Shown piece after piece: positions 9,372 through 17,541 of a stretch of 64,000 bases of DNA. Source of the stretch: Chryseobacterium wanjuense. GTDB taxonomy: Bacteria; Bacteroidota; Bacteroidia; Flavobacteriales; Weeksellaceae. How positions within the stretch are numbered: the first letter of the stretch is position 1; every line of letters starts with the position of its first letter. The notes below the pieces were generated by a model. It searched no databases. It was not told where the DNA came from and was given only the letters and a program-made list of their open reading frames with translations. The position numbers and the translations under genes were made by a program. The DNA lies in the NCBI RefSeq assembly GCF_900111495.1, contig NZ_FOIU01000002.1:1-64000 (forward strand), read 5' to 3'.

Positions 9372-11666
9372 CTATTTTTTATCCTTCTTCTCTCTTCTCT
9401 GAGCATCCAAAACAGCAATGGTTGCCAAATTCACAATTTCGTCAACACTTGAACGCATTTGCAGAACGTGAACAGGTTGTTTTAATCCCATTAAGATTGG
9501 CCCGATCACTTGTGCTACTTTCATTCCTCTGATGATCTTGTAAGACAGGTTTGCACTTTCAAGATTCGGGAAAATGAAGGTATTTGCAGGGGTAGTTTCC
9601 AGTTTTGAGAAAGGATAATCGCTCAAATGATCTGCATTCATCGCAAAATCCGGCTGAATCTCTCCGTCCACGATCATTTTCGGATATTTTTCGTGAAGAA
9701 TGTTTACCGCTTTTGCCACCTTCTTTGAAGTTTCAGAAATTGCTGCAAAATTTTCAAATCCAAGCATTGCAATTCTCGGTTCGATAGCGAAAGATTTCAC
9801 TGTAAATTCTGCCATTTTAGCAATATTCACCAGATCTTCGGCTGTAGGATTCTGATTAATGGACGTATCTGCGAAGAAAATAGGCTTCTTTTCAGACAAA
9901 ATCATCATCATTGCCGCTACTTTATCAACTCCTTTATCTTTTTCGATTATTTCTAAAACAGGTCTTAAAACAGACGTATAATTTTTAGAGAATCCTACGA
10001 TCAAACCATCCGTATCACCATGTCTCAACATCAAAGGTCCGAAATAATCTCTCTGGCGAACAAATCTTTTCGCTTTGTATTCGTTCATCCCCTTTCTCTG
10101 GCGAAGTTTCCAAAGAGTTTCTCTGTATTTCTTTCTGTTTTCTTTCTGGTCGTCATCACTTGGATCGATAATCGGAACATCAAGATTGATTCCGAAACGC
10201 TCCATCTGTTCTTGGATATATTTTTTGTTTCCTAACAAGCTAGGATATGCAATTCCTTCTTCATAAAGAATCTGAGCCGCTTTCAAGACGTTGTATTCTT
10301 CTGCATTTCCTAAAGTAATTCTCTTCGGATTTGATTTTGCACGGCTCTGCATCATTCTTACCAGCTTCTCGTCTCTTCCCATACGATCAAGAAGGCTGTT
10401 TTCATATTCACTAAAATCTGTGATGGTTTTTCTTGCAATTCCGCTGTCAATCGCTGCTTTTGCCACTGCGCTTGAAACTTTAGTAATCAATCTGTTATCA
10501 AAAGGTTTTGGAATAAAATATTCTCTTCCAAACTGCAGATTCTGAACATTATAAGCCAAAATTACCGCTTCAGGAACCGGCTCTTTCGCCAAATCGGCAA
10601 TCGCATGAACGGCAGCCAGTTTCATTTCTTCATTAATTCCTTTTGCCTGAACATCCAAAGCCCCTCTAAAAATATACGGGAAACCAAGAACGTTGTTTAC
10701 CTGATTAGGATAATCACTTCTTCCTGTCGCCATGATCACATCTTTACGCGTTTCGATCGCCAAGTCGTAAGCAATTTCCGGATCTGGGTTTGACAACGCA
10801 AAAACGATAGGATTTTCGCTCATACTTAATAACATTTCGGGAGTCATTACATTTCCTTTCGACAATCCTACGAAAACGTCTGAACCTTTTACGGCATCTT
10901 CCAACGTATCGATATCTGTATTGGCAATGAAATCTATTTTTTCTGATGTAAGATTTTCTCTTTTATGATTGATCACCCCTTTGCTGTCGCACATCAACAC
11001 GTTTTCTCTTTTTAAACCAAGAGAAATATACAGGTTGGTACAAGCAATGGCTGCAGCACCGGCTCCATTTACGACCATTTTCACTTCTTCGATCTTTTTG
11101 TTGGCGATCTGTAAAGAGTTGATCAGGGCAGCGGCGGAAATAATTGCCGTTCCGTGCTGATCATCGTGCATTAAAGGAATATCTAATTCTTCTTTCAGTC
11201 TCTTTTCGATATAAAATGCTTCAGGAGCTTTAATATCTTCAAGGTTGATTCCTCCGAAAGTAGGAGCAATACCTTTTACGATATCAATAAATTTATCCGG
11301 ATCCTTTTCATTGATTTCAATATCAAAAACATTGATATCTGCAAAAATTTTGAACAAAAGACCTTTTCCTTCCATTACGGGCTTTGAAGCCTCTGCACCA
11401 ATATCTCCCAATCCAAGAACCGCAGTACCATTGGAAATAACAGCCACCAGATTTCCTTTTCCTGTGTAGTCGTACACGGTTTCCGGTTTTTCGTGGATTT
11501 CCATACAAGGAACTGCAACCCCCGGCGAATACGCCAATGACAAATCTCTCTGAGATGAGTGTGGTTTTGAAGGGATCACTTCGATTTTTCCTTTAGGTTC
11601 GGCTTTGTGGTAATCTAACGCGGCCTGATTAAAGTTCTTTTCGTCGCGGTGGGTTTTACTTGACAT
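9372..11666 (-). CDS. maeB: NADP-dependent malic enzyme with phosphotransacetylase-like domain
   Basis: The enzyme decarboxylates malate to pyruvate with reduction of NADP, supplying NADPH in the cytoplasm. The 764 residues show the malic N-terminal domain (about 20-160, including [12 protein letters not shown] and the metal/substrate region [11 protein letters not shown]), an NAD(P)-binding domain (about 165-400, [14 protein letters not shown]) and a C-terminal phosphate acetyl/butyryltransferase-like domain (about 430-760). This is the MaeB architecture; the C-terminal domain is usually regulatory, binding acetyl-CoA. The BadF-type kinase gene lies 19 bases upstream on the same strand, so the two are probably co-transcribed, and a terminator follows. 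Confidence 0.94.
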   Translation of the reverse strand: MSSKTHRDEKNFNQAALDYHKAEPKGKIEVIPSKPHSSQRDLSLAYSPGVAVPCMEIHEKPETVYDYTGKGNLVAVISNGTAVLGLGDIGAEASKPVMEGKGLLFKIFADINVFDIEINEKDPDKFIDIVKGIAPTFGGINLEDIKAPEAFYIEKRLKEELDIPLMHDDQHGTAIISAAALINSLQIANKKIEEVKMVVNGAGAAAIACTNLYISLGLKRENVLMCDSKGVINHKRENLTSEKIDFIANTDIDTLEDAVKGSDVFVGLSKGNVMTPEMLLSMSENPIVFALSNPDPEIAYDLAIETRKDVIMATGRSDYPNQVNNVLGFPYIFRGALDVQAKGINEEMKLAAVHAIADLAKEPVPEAVILAYNVQNLQFGREYFIPKPFDNRLITKVSSAVAKAAIDSGIARKTITDFSEYENSLLDRMGRDEKLVRMMQSRAKSNPKRITLGNAEEYNVLKAAQILYEEGIAYPSLLGNKKYIQEQMERFGINLDVPIIDPSDDDQKENRKKYRETLWKLRQRKGMNEYKAKRFVRQRDYFGPLMLRHGDTDGLIVGFSKNYTSVLRPVLEIIEKDKGVDKVAAMMMILSEKKPIFFADTSINQNPTAEDLVNIAKMAEFTVKSFAIEPRIAMLGFENFAAISETSKKVAKAVNILHEKYPKMIVDGEIQPDFAMNADHLSDYPFSKLETTPANTFIFPNLESANLSYKIIRGMKVAQVIGPILMGLKQPVHVLQMRSSVDEIVNLATIAVLDAQRREKKDKK

Positions 11667-11685
11667 ATAGTATTTTGTTTTTTAT

Positions 11686-12534
11686 TTATAGTATGTATTT
11701 AATGTGGTAATTGACTAAACTTTCGATAGGTTTCTGTACAATATGTCCCACATTAAGATTAAGCTCTGCAGCGGCAGAACGTAAAATATCTTCGTAGTAA
11801 TAAGCAATAGAGCCGATGAAATTGATCTCGGCTGTTTTTGATTCTTCGTAAGGAAGAACCTGGAAATCGAAGAAGCTTATCATTTCATCAAAAACCATTT
11901 TTTGGAAATAAGGATGACCTTTCCTTTCTACCACAAACTTGTTGAAGTTGGCAAGGTAAGCATTCGGCATTGAAGTATGGTACATATTTTTCAACACCTC
12001 TTCGATGGTTAGCTGGTAAGTTTTTTCAAATTCCTGATGAAGATCCTGCGGAAGTTTTTGCATAAAAAATCTGCGAACCAGCTGTTTTCCGATGGAACAT
12101 CCGTTTCCGTCGTCCATAAGAAAGCCCAGTGAAGGCAGCTTCACTTTCAGATCTGTTCCGTCGAAATAACAAGAATTCGAGCCTGTTCCCAAGATACAGA
12201 CTACTGCGGGTTTACCGTTGTATGCTGCATAAGCGGCAGCCGTAAGATCTTCTTTTACTATTATTTCAGCTTTGGTAAAAAACTTTTGAAGTTCATCCTG
12301 AATGATTGCCCGGTTTGAAGCCACTCCACAGCCTGATCCGTAGAAAAAGACTTTGGTTATAGAGTTCTTTACCGCCCCAAGACTGATGTTTTTTTCAATT
12401 TCGGGTACAATAAGTTCTGCTTCGATATTATTAGGATTGAAACCAATGGTTTCCGTTTTTAAAAAGACCTTGTGAAAGTCATCCAAAATCACCCAATCAC
12501 ATTTTGTAGAGCCACCATCGACAATAGCAACCAT
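11686..12534 (-). CDS. BadF/BadG/BcrA/BcrD-type ATPase (N-acetylglucosamine kinase-like)
   Basis: This is a member of the ASKHA sugar-kinase/ATPase fold in the BadF/BcrA family. Proteins of this size in the family act as N-acetylglucosamine kinases, but the substrate cannot be read from the sequence. The N-terminal phosphate-binding loop (VDGGSTKCDW), a second phosphate motif (CILGTGSNSCYF) and the following LGFLMDDGNGCSIGK segment are intact. Length is 282 residues, somewhat shorter than human NAGK. It is upstream of maeB with a 19-base gap. No dedicated amino-sugar genes flank it. Confidence 0.8.
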   Translation of the reverse strand: MVAIVDGGSTKCDWVILDDFHKVFLKTETIGFNPNNIEAELIVPEIEKNISLGAVKNSITKVFFYGSGCGVASNRAIIQDELQKFFTKAEIIVKEDLTAAAYAAYNGKPAVVCILGTGSNSCYFDGTDLKVKLPSLGFLMDDGNGCSIGKQLVRRFFMQKLPQDLHQEFEKTYQLTIEEVLKNMYHTSMPNAYLANFNKFVVERKGHPYFQKMVFDEMISFFDFQVLPYEESKTAEINFIGSIAYYYEDILRSAAAELNLNVGHIVQKPIESLVNYHIKYIL

Positions 12535-12619
12535 ATTTTACATTTTAGTTTAAGGATGCTAAATTATGAATTTATCTTTAAACCGCCCTTACAAACAGCC
12601 GGGAAGCTGTCTAAAATCA

Positions 12620-12883
12620 TTAATGTTTTATCTCAGTCTTTTTTTCGTTGAATTGTATTAACCAATCTTCGATTTCGTCTTCCAAATATGAAGTCTGAAG
12701 GATCATTGCATTAATAAAATCATCCGGCACGGGTTCACCGCTGGAGTTTTCGAGATTCCAAAGTTCATTGGACATGTTTTCGTATTCTGAGTACACACGT
12801 TTGAAGCGTGAATTCTCTCTCTCAAGAGCCTCAATATTTTTTTGCTGAAGCTGGAATTTTCTGTATTTGTTTTGACGTTTCAT
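12620..12883 (-). CDS. Small hypothetical protein, charged helical
   Basis: I do not recognise this 87-residue protein. It starts with a very basic segment (MKRQNKYRKFQLQQ), continues as a predicted long helix rich in Glu, Arg and Asn, and ends with acidic residues and EDWLIQFNEKK. There is no signal peptide, membrane segment or cysteine. An in-frame ATG at 12,937 would add 18 residues but would run into the region upstream of the divergent GtrA gene; the ATG at 12,883 gives a more typical N-terminus. It could be a nucleic-acid or ribosome-associated protein, but nothing proves it. Confidence 0.6.
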   Translation of the reverse strand: MKRQNKYRKFQLQQKNIEALERENSRFKRVYSEYENMSNELWNLENSSGEPVPDDFINAMILQTSYLEDEIEDWLIQFNEKKTEIKH

Positions 12884-13114
12884 ACAAATATTATTAAAGT
12901 GTGGTCGTAAAAATTTTTGATCGTATGCTCCAATCACGGACTACAAGATAGAAAAAACCATCAACAGAAAGAGTTGAAAATGAATTTATTATCAGGTTAT
13001 ATTTACATCATTCTGAAACTTAAATTTAGAAATTATTTTGAATCTAAAAAAATATTTAACAACTTTTTTTACTGTTTAACATATAGTTATAAATTTGCAT
13101 ATCATATAAATCGG

Positions 13115-13573
13115 ATGAGAGATATACTACTACGTCAGAAACAGGTTTTGTTTTTCGTCATCGCAGGCGGACTGAGTGCCATTGTGGAAATCGGGAGCTT
13201 TAAGGTTTTCAGCACCTACTTTCCTCACTTCTTTCCCAGTGAGACAGATTTTCACGGAATACATTACCCTTTGAGTAATATTTTCTCTACGAGCTGCGGG
13301 ATTATTACCAATTATTTCCTGAGCATTTGGTTTGTTTTTGAGAGAGGAAAACATTCAAAAAGAAGAGAATTTGCTTATTTTATGGTGGTTTCTTTCATTT
13401 CAACTTTATTGAGTCTTGGTTTTTTCCAGGTTTTTTACAGCTCCATATTTAAAGATAATATCGATGTGATCATTTATACATTGAGTCCTGAGATGATCAG
13501 TAAGATTGCAGCTATTTTATTGGTTTCCATTCTTAATTATTCTGTAAAAAAGAAAGTAATTTTTAACGGCTAA
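13115..13573 (+). CDS. GtrA family membrane protein
   Basis: GtrA-type proteins are small four-helix membrane proteins thought to flip polyprenyl-linked sugars for cell-envelope glycans. The 152 residues show four hydrophobic segments (about 10-28, 50-70, 85-107 and 122-142). The first is the GtrA signature (LLRQKQVLFFVIAGGLSA), and the second is the N-Y-F-L-S-I-W-F-V-F segment. I start at the ATG at 13,115 because a -7 box TAAATTTG lies at 13,090-13,097. A longer open frame from 12,917 would be translated across that promoter. The plsC-like gene follows after 5 bases, so the pair forms an operon. Confidence 0.85.
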   Translation: MRDILLRQKQVLFFVIAGGLSAIVEIGSFKVFSTYFPHFFPSETDFHGIHYPLSNIFSTSCGIITNYFLSIWFVFERGKHSKRREFAYFMVVSFISTLLSLGFFQVFYSSIFKDNIDVIIYTLSPEMISKIAAILLVSILNYSVKKKVIFNG

Positions 13574-13578
13574 GAATT

Positions 13579-14304
13579 GTGAGAAAAATTTTAAATTACC
13601 TCTGGAGATTCTGGCTGCTTTTATTGGCGTTTGTTTTCACCGTACTTTTCGGGATTCCGGTTTTTATTTTATCATTCAGTAAGAAACACTACAAATATGC
13701 TTACCAATTCATCAGATGCTGGAGCTACTGTATGTTTTTCGGGATGGGTCTGAGATATGAACTGACGAAACTTTCTAACCAGAAACTTGAAAAAAACCAG
13801 CAATACGTTTTTATTTCCAACCACACTTCCATTATGGATATTATGCTGATGTGCATTTTATGTGCAGATCATCCGATTTGTTTTGTGGGAAAAAAGGAAC
13901 TGGTAAAAATCCCGATTTTCGGTACCATATATAAAAGGATCTGTGTGATGGTAGACCGAAGCAGTGCAAGAAGCCGTGCCGATGTGTACAGAAGATGCGC
14001 CGAAAAAATGGAAGAAGGAAACAGCATCGTTATTTTTCCTGAAGGCGGAGTACCCGATGACACCTCTATTATTCTCGATGAATTCAAGGATGGAGCCTTT
14101 ACGCTTTCTTCCAAACACAACTCGCCGATCGTTGTTTTTACTTTCGTGGGATTGAAGGAAATTTTCCCTTTTGATAATACAAAAGGTTATCCGGGAAAGG
14201 CAAAAGCTTACTTGAATGGAATTTTACCCCCATCTGATTCTCCGAAAGACCTGAAATCAGAGGCATTTGATATTATAAAAAAAACCTTGGTGGAACGCGG
14301 TTAA
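13579..14304 (+). CDS. plsC: 1-acyl-sn-glycerol-3-phosphate acyltransferase family protein
   Basis: PlsC-type enzymes transfer an acyl chain to lysophosphatidate, making phosphatidate for phospholipid synthesis at the inner membrane. The 241 residues begin with a hydrophobic anchor (about 8-32). They then show the catalytic HX4D motif (NHTSIMD, with H and D in register), the substrate-binding FPEGG motif and a downstream PIVVFTFVG strand. The start is a GTG at 13,579, 5 bases after the GtrA stop. Coupling with GtrA suggests an envelope lipid role, but lysophospholipid or aminolipid acyltransferases of the same fold cannot be excluded. Confidence 0.88.
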   Translation: MRKILNYLWRFWLLLLAFVFTVLFGIPVFILSFSKKHYKYAYQFIRCWSYCMFFGMGLRYELTKLSNQKLEKNQQYVFISNHTSIMDIMLMCILCADHPICFVGKKELVKIPIFGTIYKRICVMVDRSSARSRADVYRRCAEKMEEGNSIVIFPEGGVPDDTSIILDEFKDGAFTLSSKHNSPIVVFTFVGLKEIFPFDNTKGYPGKAKAYLNGILPPSDSPKDLKSEAFDIIKKTLVERG

Positions 14305-14349
14305 TCAAAGAAATGATTTATATTTGTTTTCTTAATTTTATATAAATCT

Positions 14350-16110
14350 ATGGAATCAAAACAGCAACAGACCAAATGGTCACAGTTCCTATCCTTAATT
14401 GTAGTCTTCTTTTTCTGGGGATTTGTCGCAGCAAGTAATGATATTCTAATTCCGGTTTTCAAGAAATGGTTTGTACTTTCCCAAGTGCAGAGTCAGCTTG
14501 TTGCCTGGGCATTCTATGTAGCTTATTTTGTAGGATCAGTCATCTTTTTCCTGATCTCTCTGAAAAGCGACATCCTTCAAAAATTCGGCTATAAAAAAAC
14601 ACTGGCTGTAGGACTGGGATTATCCGCATTAGGAGCTTTCTTGTTTGTACCTGCCGCTGCTGCTGCCAATTTCTGGTTTTTCTTAACGGCACTTTTCATT
14701 GTTGGACTAGGATTTTCCGTTCAACAAATCGTCGCCAATCCTTTAGCTATTAAAATGGGAAGCCCACAGACCGGAGCTCACCGTTTGACGTTAGCGGGAG
14801 GAATCAACTCTTTGGGAACTACGATCGGGCCTATCTTAGTAGGTATTGCCCTTTTCGGAATGGGAAATAAAGAAGATTCTGCTCCCAAAAATCAGAATTT
14901 ATCCAAAATTGAAATCGTAAAAAACGAATATCAAACTCATAAGGATGAACTTTCTAAAAACATTATTGAATTAAAAAAAGATACGCAGGATGATCCTGTA
15001 AAAGTAAATGAAGTAATTTCTACTATTGAAAAAAACATTGCTGATATTGACAGTCAAATAACATCAATCGATCAAAACAGCGGTGCTTCTGATGCTCAGG
15101 TAGATCAGTATTCTGCCAAGCTTGGAGAGATTAAACAAAAATCTACCAACATTACCTATCCTCTGGAGTTTGTGAAGGAGAATTTAAAAATGGTAAAAGT
15201 TCCATTTATTGTTCTTGGTGTTGCCTTTATTTTGGTGGCCATCTTTATGCTTTTCTCAAAAATTGAAGATCCTGCCAAAGAAGAGGAAGCCCTGATCGAT
15301 GAACCTGCAAAATTCAACATCTTCCATTATCCACAGCTGTATTTAGGAATGCTGGCAATTTTCATCTATGTAGGAGTTGAAGTATCCATCATCAGTAACC
15401 TTCCGGCTTTATTGCATACTAAGGAATTCGGAGGCGTTCTGGAACACAATATCGCTCCTTTCGTTTCTTTGTATTGGGGAAGTTTAATGATCGGTAGATG
15501 GAACGGAAGTATCAACGTATTCAATACGTCTAAAACGACGAACCTTATTCTAAAATTCGTAGTTCCTTTCATCGCATTCGGAATTATCATATTCTCTAAT
15601 GAATTAAGCGGTAAAGACGTTTCTGCTTTCTACATCTATGCATTATGGATTGTTGCCTTTATTATCATGAGCTTCATCGGTGGTAAAAACGCAGGGAAAA
15701 CATTAATGATATTCGGAATTGCAGGAGTAGTGATGATGTTTTTGGGACTTGTATATCCGGATAAAGATCTTGCTAAATATTTCTTTATTTCAGGAGGTCT
15801 TTTCTGTTCGATCATGTGGCCGTCTATTTTTGACCTTGCCATTGCAGGACTTGGAAAAAATACCGGTAAAGCATCATCATTCCTGGTAATGATGATTTTA
15901 GGAGGAGGAATTATTCCTTTGGTTCAAGGATGGATTTGTGATTTCGACAAATCAAGCCCCGATGGAATTATGGGAATTACATGGACACATTTTTCATACG
16001 TGATTCCTATTCTGTGCTTTGTTTATCTTGCTTTTTACGGTTTTGTCACACCGAAAATCCTTAAAAAACAGGGTATTGAAATGGGTGAAACAACATCCGG
16101 TGGTCACTAA
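14350..16110 (+). CDS. Sugar MFS transporter (FucP/FHS-like) with long central loop
   Basis: A major facilitator superfamily permease of the fucose/glucose-galactose-proton symporter type. The N-terminal helix (FFFWGFVAASNDILIPVFK) and the FSVQQIVANPLAIKMG segment are typical of this family. It has 586 residues, while relatives usually have 400-450. The excess is a hydrophilic, coiled-coil-like insert at about residues 178-275 between helices 6 and 7 (rich in Lys, Glu, Asp and Gln, no hydrophobic segment). The C-terminal half has six more membrane segments. A -7 box TATATTTG lies at 14,319-14,326. The substrate is unknown. The DUF3810 gene follows after 1 base. Confidence 0.85.
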   Translation: MESKQQQTKWSQFLSLIVVFFFWGFVAASNDILIPVFKKWFVLSQVQSQLVAWAFYVAYFVGSVIFFLISLKSDILQKFGYKKTLAVGLGLSALGAFLFVPAAAAANFWFFLTALFIVGLGFSVQQIVANPLAIKMGSPQTGAHRLTLAGGINSLGTTIGPILVGIALFGMGNKEDSAPKNQNLSKIEIVKNEYQTHKDELSKNIIELKKDTQDDPVKVNEVISTIEKNIADIDSQITSIDQNSGASDAQVDQYSAKLGEIKQKSTNITYPLEFVKENLKMVKVPFIVLGVAFILVAIFMLFSKIEDPAKEEEALIDEPAKFNIFHYPQLYLGMLAIFIYVGVEVSIISNLPALLHTKEFGGVLEHNIAPFVSLYWGSLMIGRWNGSINVFNTSKTTNLILKFVVPFIAFGIIIFSNELSGKDVSAFYIYALWIVAFIIMSFIGGKNAGKTLMIFGIAGVVMMFLGLVYPDKDLAKYFFISGGLFCSIMWPSIFDLAIAGLGKNTGKASSFLVMMILGGGIIPLVQGWICDFDKSSPDGIMGITWTHFSYVIPILCFVYLAFYGFVTPKILKKQGIEMGETTSGGH

Positions 16111-16111
16111 T

Positions 16112-17161
16112 ATGATTACTTTATATAAGAAAAAAAGATTTTGGGCGGGTTTATTACTTGCCCAATTTCTTTTGTTTTATGTTTTCTCAAAATCCGGTGT
16201 AATGATTTCTTTTTTTGAACGTTTTTTTGAACTTCAGAAAGCCGTTCACCAGATCATTTTCTCCTGGATTCCTTTTTCGTTGGGGGATGTGCTTTATATT
16301 TTGCTTGGTATTTTTCTGATGTATTGTATTATTAAATGTTTTAAAAAGACAAGCAGAAACATTTCATTATTAAGAATTTTACTCATTATTAATGTCTTTT
16401 ATTTCGTCTATCAGATATTTTGGGGGATGCTTTACTTCCAGATTCCGATTATTAAAAAATTATCGAGTCAGGAAGAGCCGACCGTGGCTAAAGCAAAAGT
16501 ATTAGCATTAAAATATTTAACCCAATGTAAAGAAACAAGGAAAAAAGTAAAGCAAGACCACAATGGAATTTTTGTAGTGACTGATCTGAAATCTATTCAA
16601 AAAGAAATCCTTTTTCAGCAATCGAAACTACCGGAATATATCTCCGATAAAAAAGCGCCACAGGTTAATTCCTTTAAACCAAGTTTGTTTAAAAATGTGA
16701 TGAGTTTTACTGGGATTCTGGGCTATTACAACCCTTTCACGGCAGAAGCGCAATATAATTCTGAATTGCCCAATACATATATTCCTTTTACATCTGCACA
16801 CGAAAGCTCGCATCAGCTTGGCTTCGCACGAGAACAGGAAGCAAATTTTGTAGGCTATCTTATCGGTATTCATTCGAAAAACATCGAATTGCGCTACAGC
16901 ACAGAATATTTTACGTTAAAAAGTTTATTGAACTTTATTGTAGATGAAGATCCTGAATTTGTAAAATCTGTTTTGGCCAACTATTCTCCCGAAATGAAAA
17001 AAGACAGAGCTTACGAAAAAAGTTTTGTGCTAAAACATCAGGGATTTCTGAATGAGTTTTTCGGTTTCACAAACAACCTTTTTCTGAAGAGCAATCAGCA
17101 GGAAGGATCTGTAACATATTCCTATTTTATTGACCTTTTATTAAATTATGAAAAGGTCTAA
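16112..17161 (+). CDS. DUF3810 family membrane protein with zinc-peptidase motif
   Basis: This 349-residue protein has three N-terminal hydrophobic segments (about 8-25, 48-68 and 80-105) followed by a soluble domain. That domain contains HESSH (H230, E231, H234), a fit to the HExxH zinc-peptidase motif, followed by REQEANF with E241 or E243 as a possible third ligand. I recognise the family as DUF3810; its substrate is not known to me. The start at 16,112 is only 1 base after the transporter stop, implying coupled translation. A longer frame from 16,019 is rejected because it would overlap the transporter. Confidence 0.82.
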   Translation: MITLYKKKRFWAGLLLAQFLLFYVFSKSGVMISFFERFFELQKAVHQIIFSWIPFSLGDVLYILLGIFLMYCIIKCFKKTSRNISLLRILLIINVFYFVYQIFWGMLYFQIPIIKKLSSQEEPTVAKAKVLALKYLTQCKETRKKVKQDHNGIFVVTDLKSIQKEILFQQSKLPEYISDKKAPQVNSFKPSLFKNVMSFTGILGYYNPFTAEAQYNSELPNTYIPFTSAHESSHQLGFAREQEANFVGYLIGIHSKNIELRYSTEYFTLKSLLNFIVDEDPEFVKSVLANYSPEMKKDRAYEKSFVLKHQGFLNEFFGFTNNLFLKSNQQEGSVTYSYFIDLLLNYEKV

Positions 17162-17162
17162 A

Positions 17163-17252
17163 AAACAAAAAGAATCGTATCAGGCGATACGATTCTAAAA
17201 ACACAAATGATGAAAAAAAATTTATTACCTTGACTTGTTCCCTCATTCAAGG
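17163..17252 (-). ncRNA. Candidate small RNA, about 90 nt
   Basis: On the minus strand TACTTTTA (17,265-17,258) resembles a -7 box, with transcription expected to start near 17,252. The transcript would begin with a 6-base stem (CCTTGA / TCAAGG) closing a 13-base loop that contains GAGGGAACAAG, then an A/U-rich linker. It ends in a strong hairpin with U-tail at 17,196-17,171. No good reading frame is present. The unit is compact: promoter, structured 5' end, terminator. It is antisense to nothing except possibly the last bases of the DUF3810 gene. A conserved flavobacterial RNA family is possible, but I cannot assign one. Confidence 0.45.
17171..17196 (-). terminator. Intrinsic terminator (minus-strand orientation)
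   Basis: A perfect 11-base stem (AGAATCGTATC at 17,171-17,181 and GATACGATTCT at 17,186-17,196) has a 4-base loop. On the minus strand it is followed by TTTTTGTTTTTT; on the plus strand it is followed by A-rich DNA. It therefore ends leftward transcription, fitting the candidate small RNA rather than the plus-strand gene that stops at 17,161. Confidence 0.8.
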
Positions 17253-17265
17253 CGATGTAAAAGTA

Positions 17266-17541
17266 CAACATATTTTAGAAATATAAAAACATTTTGACTT
17301 TTTTTTAAAACTTTATGAAAACTTTAAGAATTTTTAAGTATTTTTGAATTTTGTCACTTTTGAATGACATATTAATAAATCATTAAATAAATATAAAAAT
17401 ATTATTCTTAATTTAATTTTAACTTAAAAAAAGCATTTTTGTAAACATTTGTTTAATAATTCATAATTTTTACTTTACAATTTTCTTACGACGAATATTT
17501 TGAAACTTTTACTGTAATATGTTGAGTAAATTACGACTAAA
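17266..17541. other. AT-rich intergenic stretch
   Basis: This stretch between the candidate small RNA and the last gene of the RiPP operon is extremely A/T-rich, with poly-A and poly-T tracts. I see no reading frame and no clear terminator for the operon that ends at 17,542. Confidence 0.4.

Noticed and set aside
12917..13114. N-terminal extension of the GtrA frame
   Set aside because: A consensus-like -7 box at 13,090-13,097 lies inside it, and the extension is not like the family.
17203..17235. A plus-strand ATG giving an 8-residue peptide (MMKKNLLP) after the hairpin at 17,171
   Set aside because: Too short and ending at once; the region is better explained as a minus-strand RNA and terminator.
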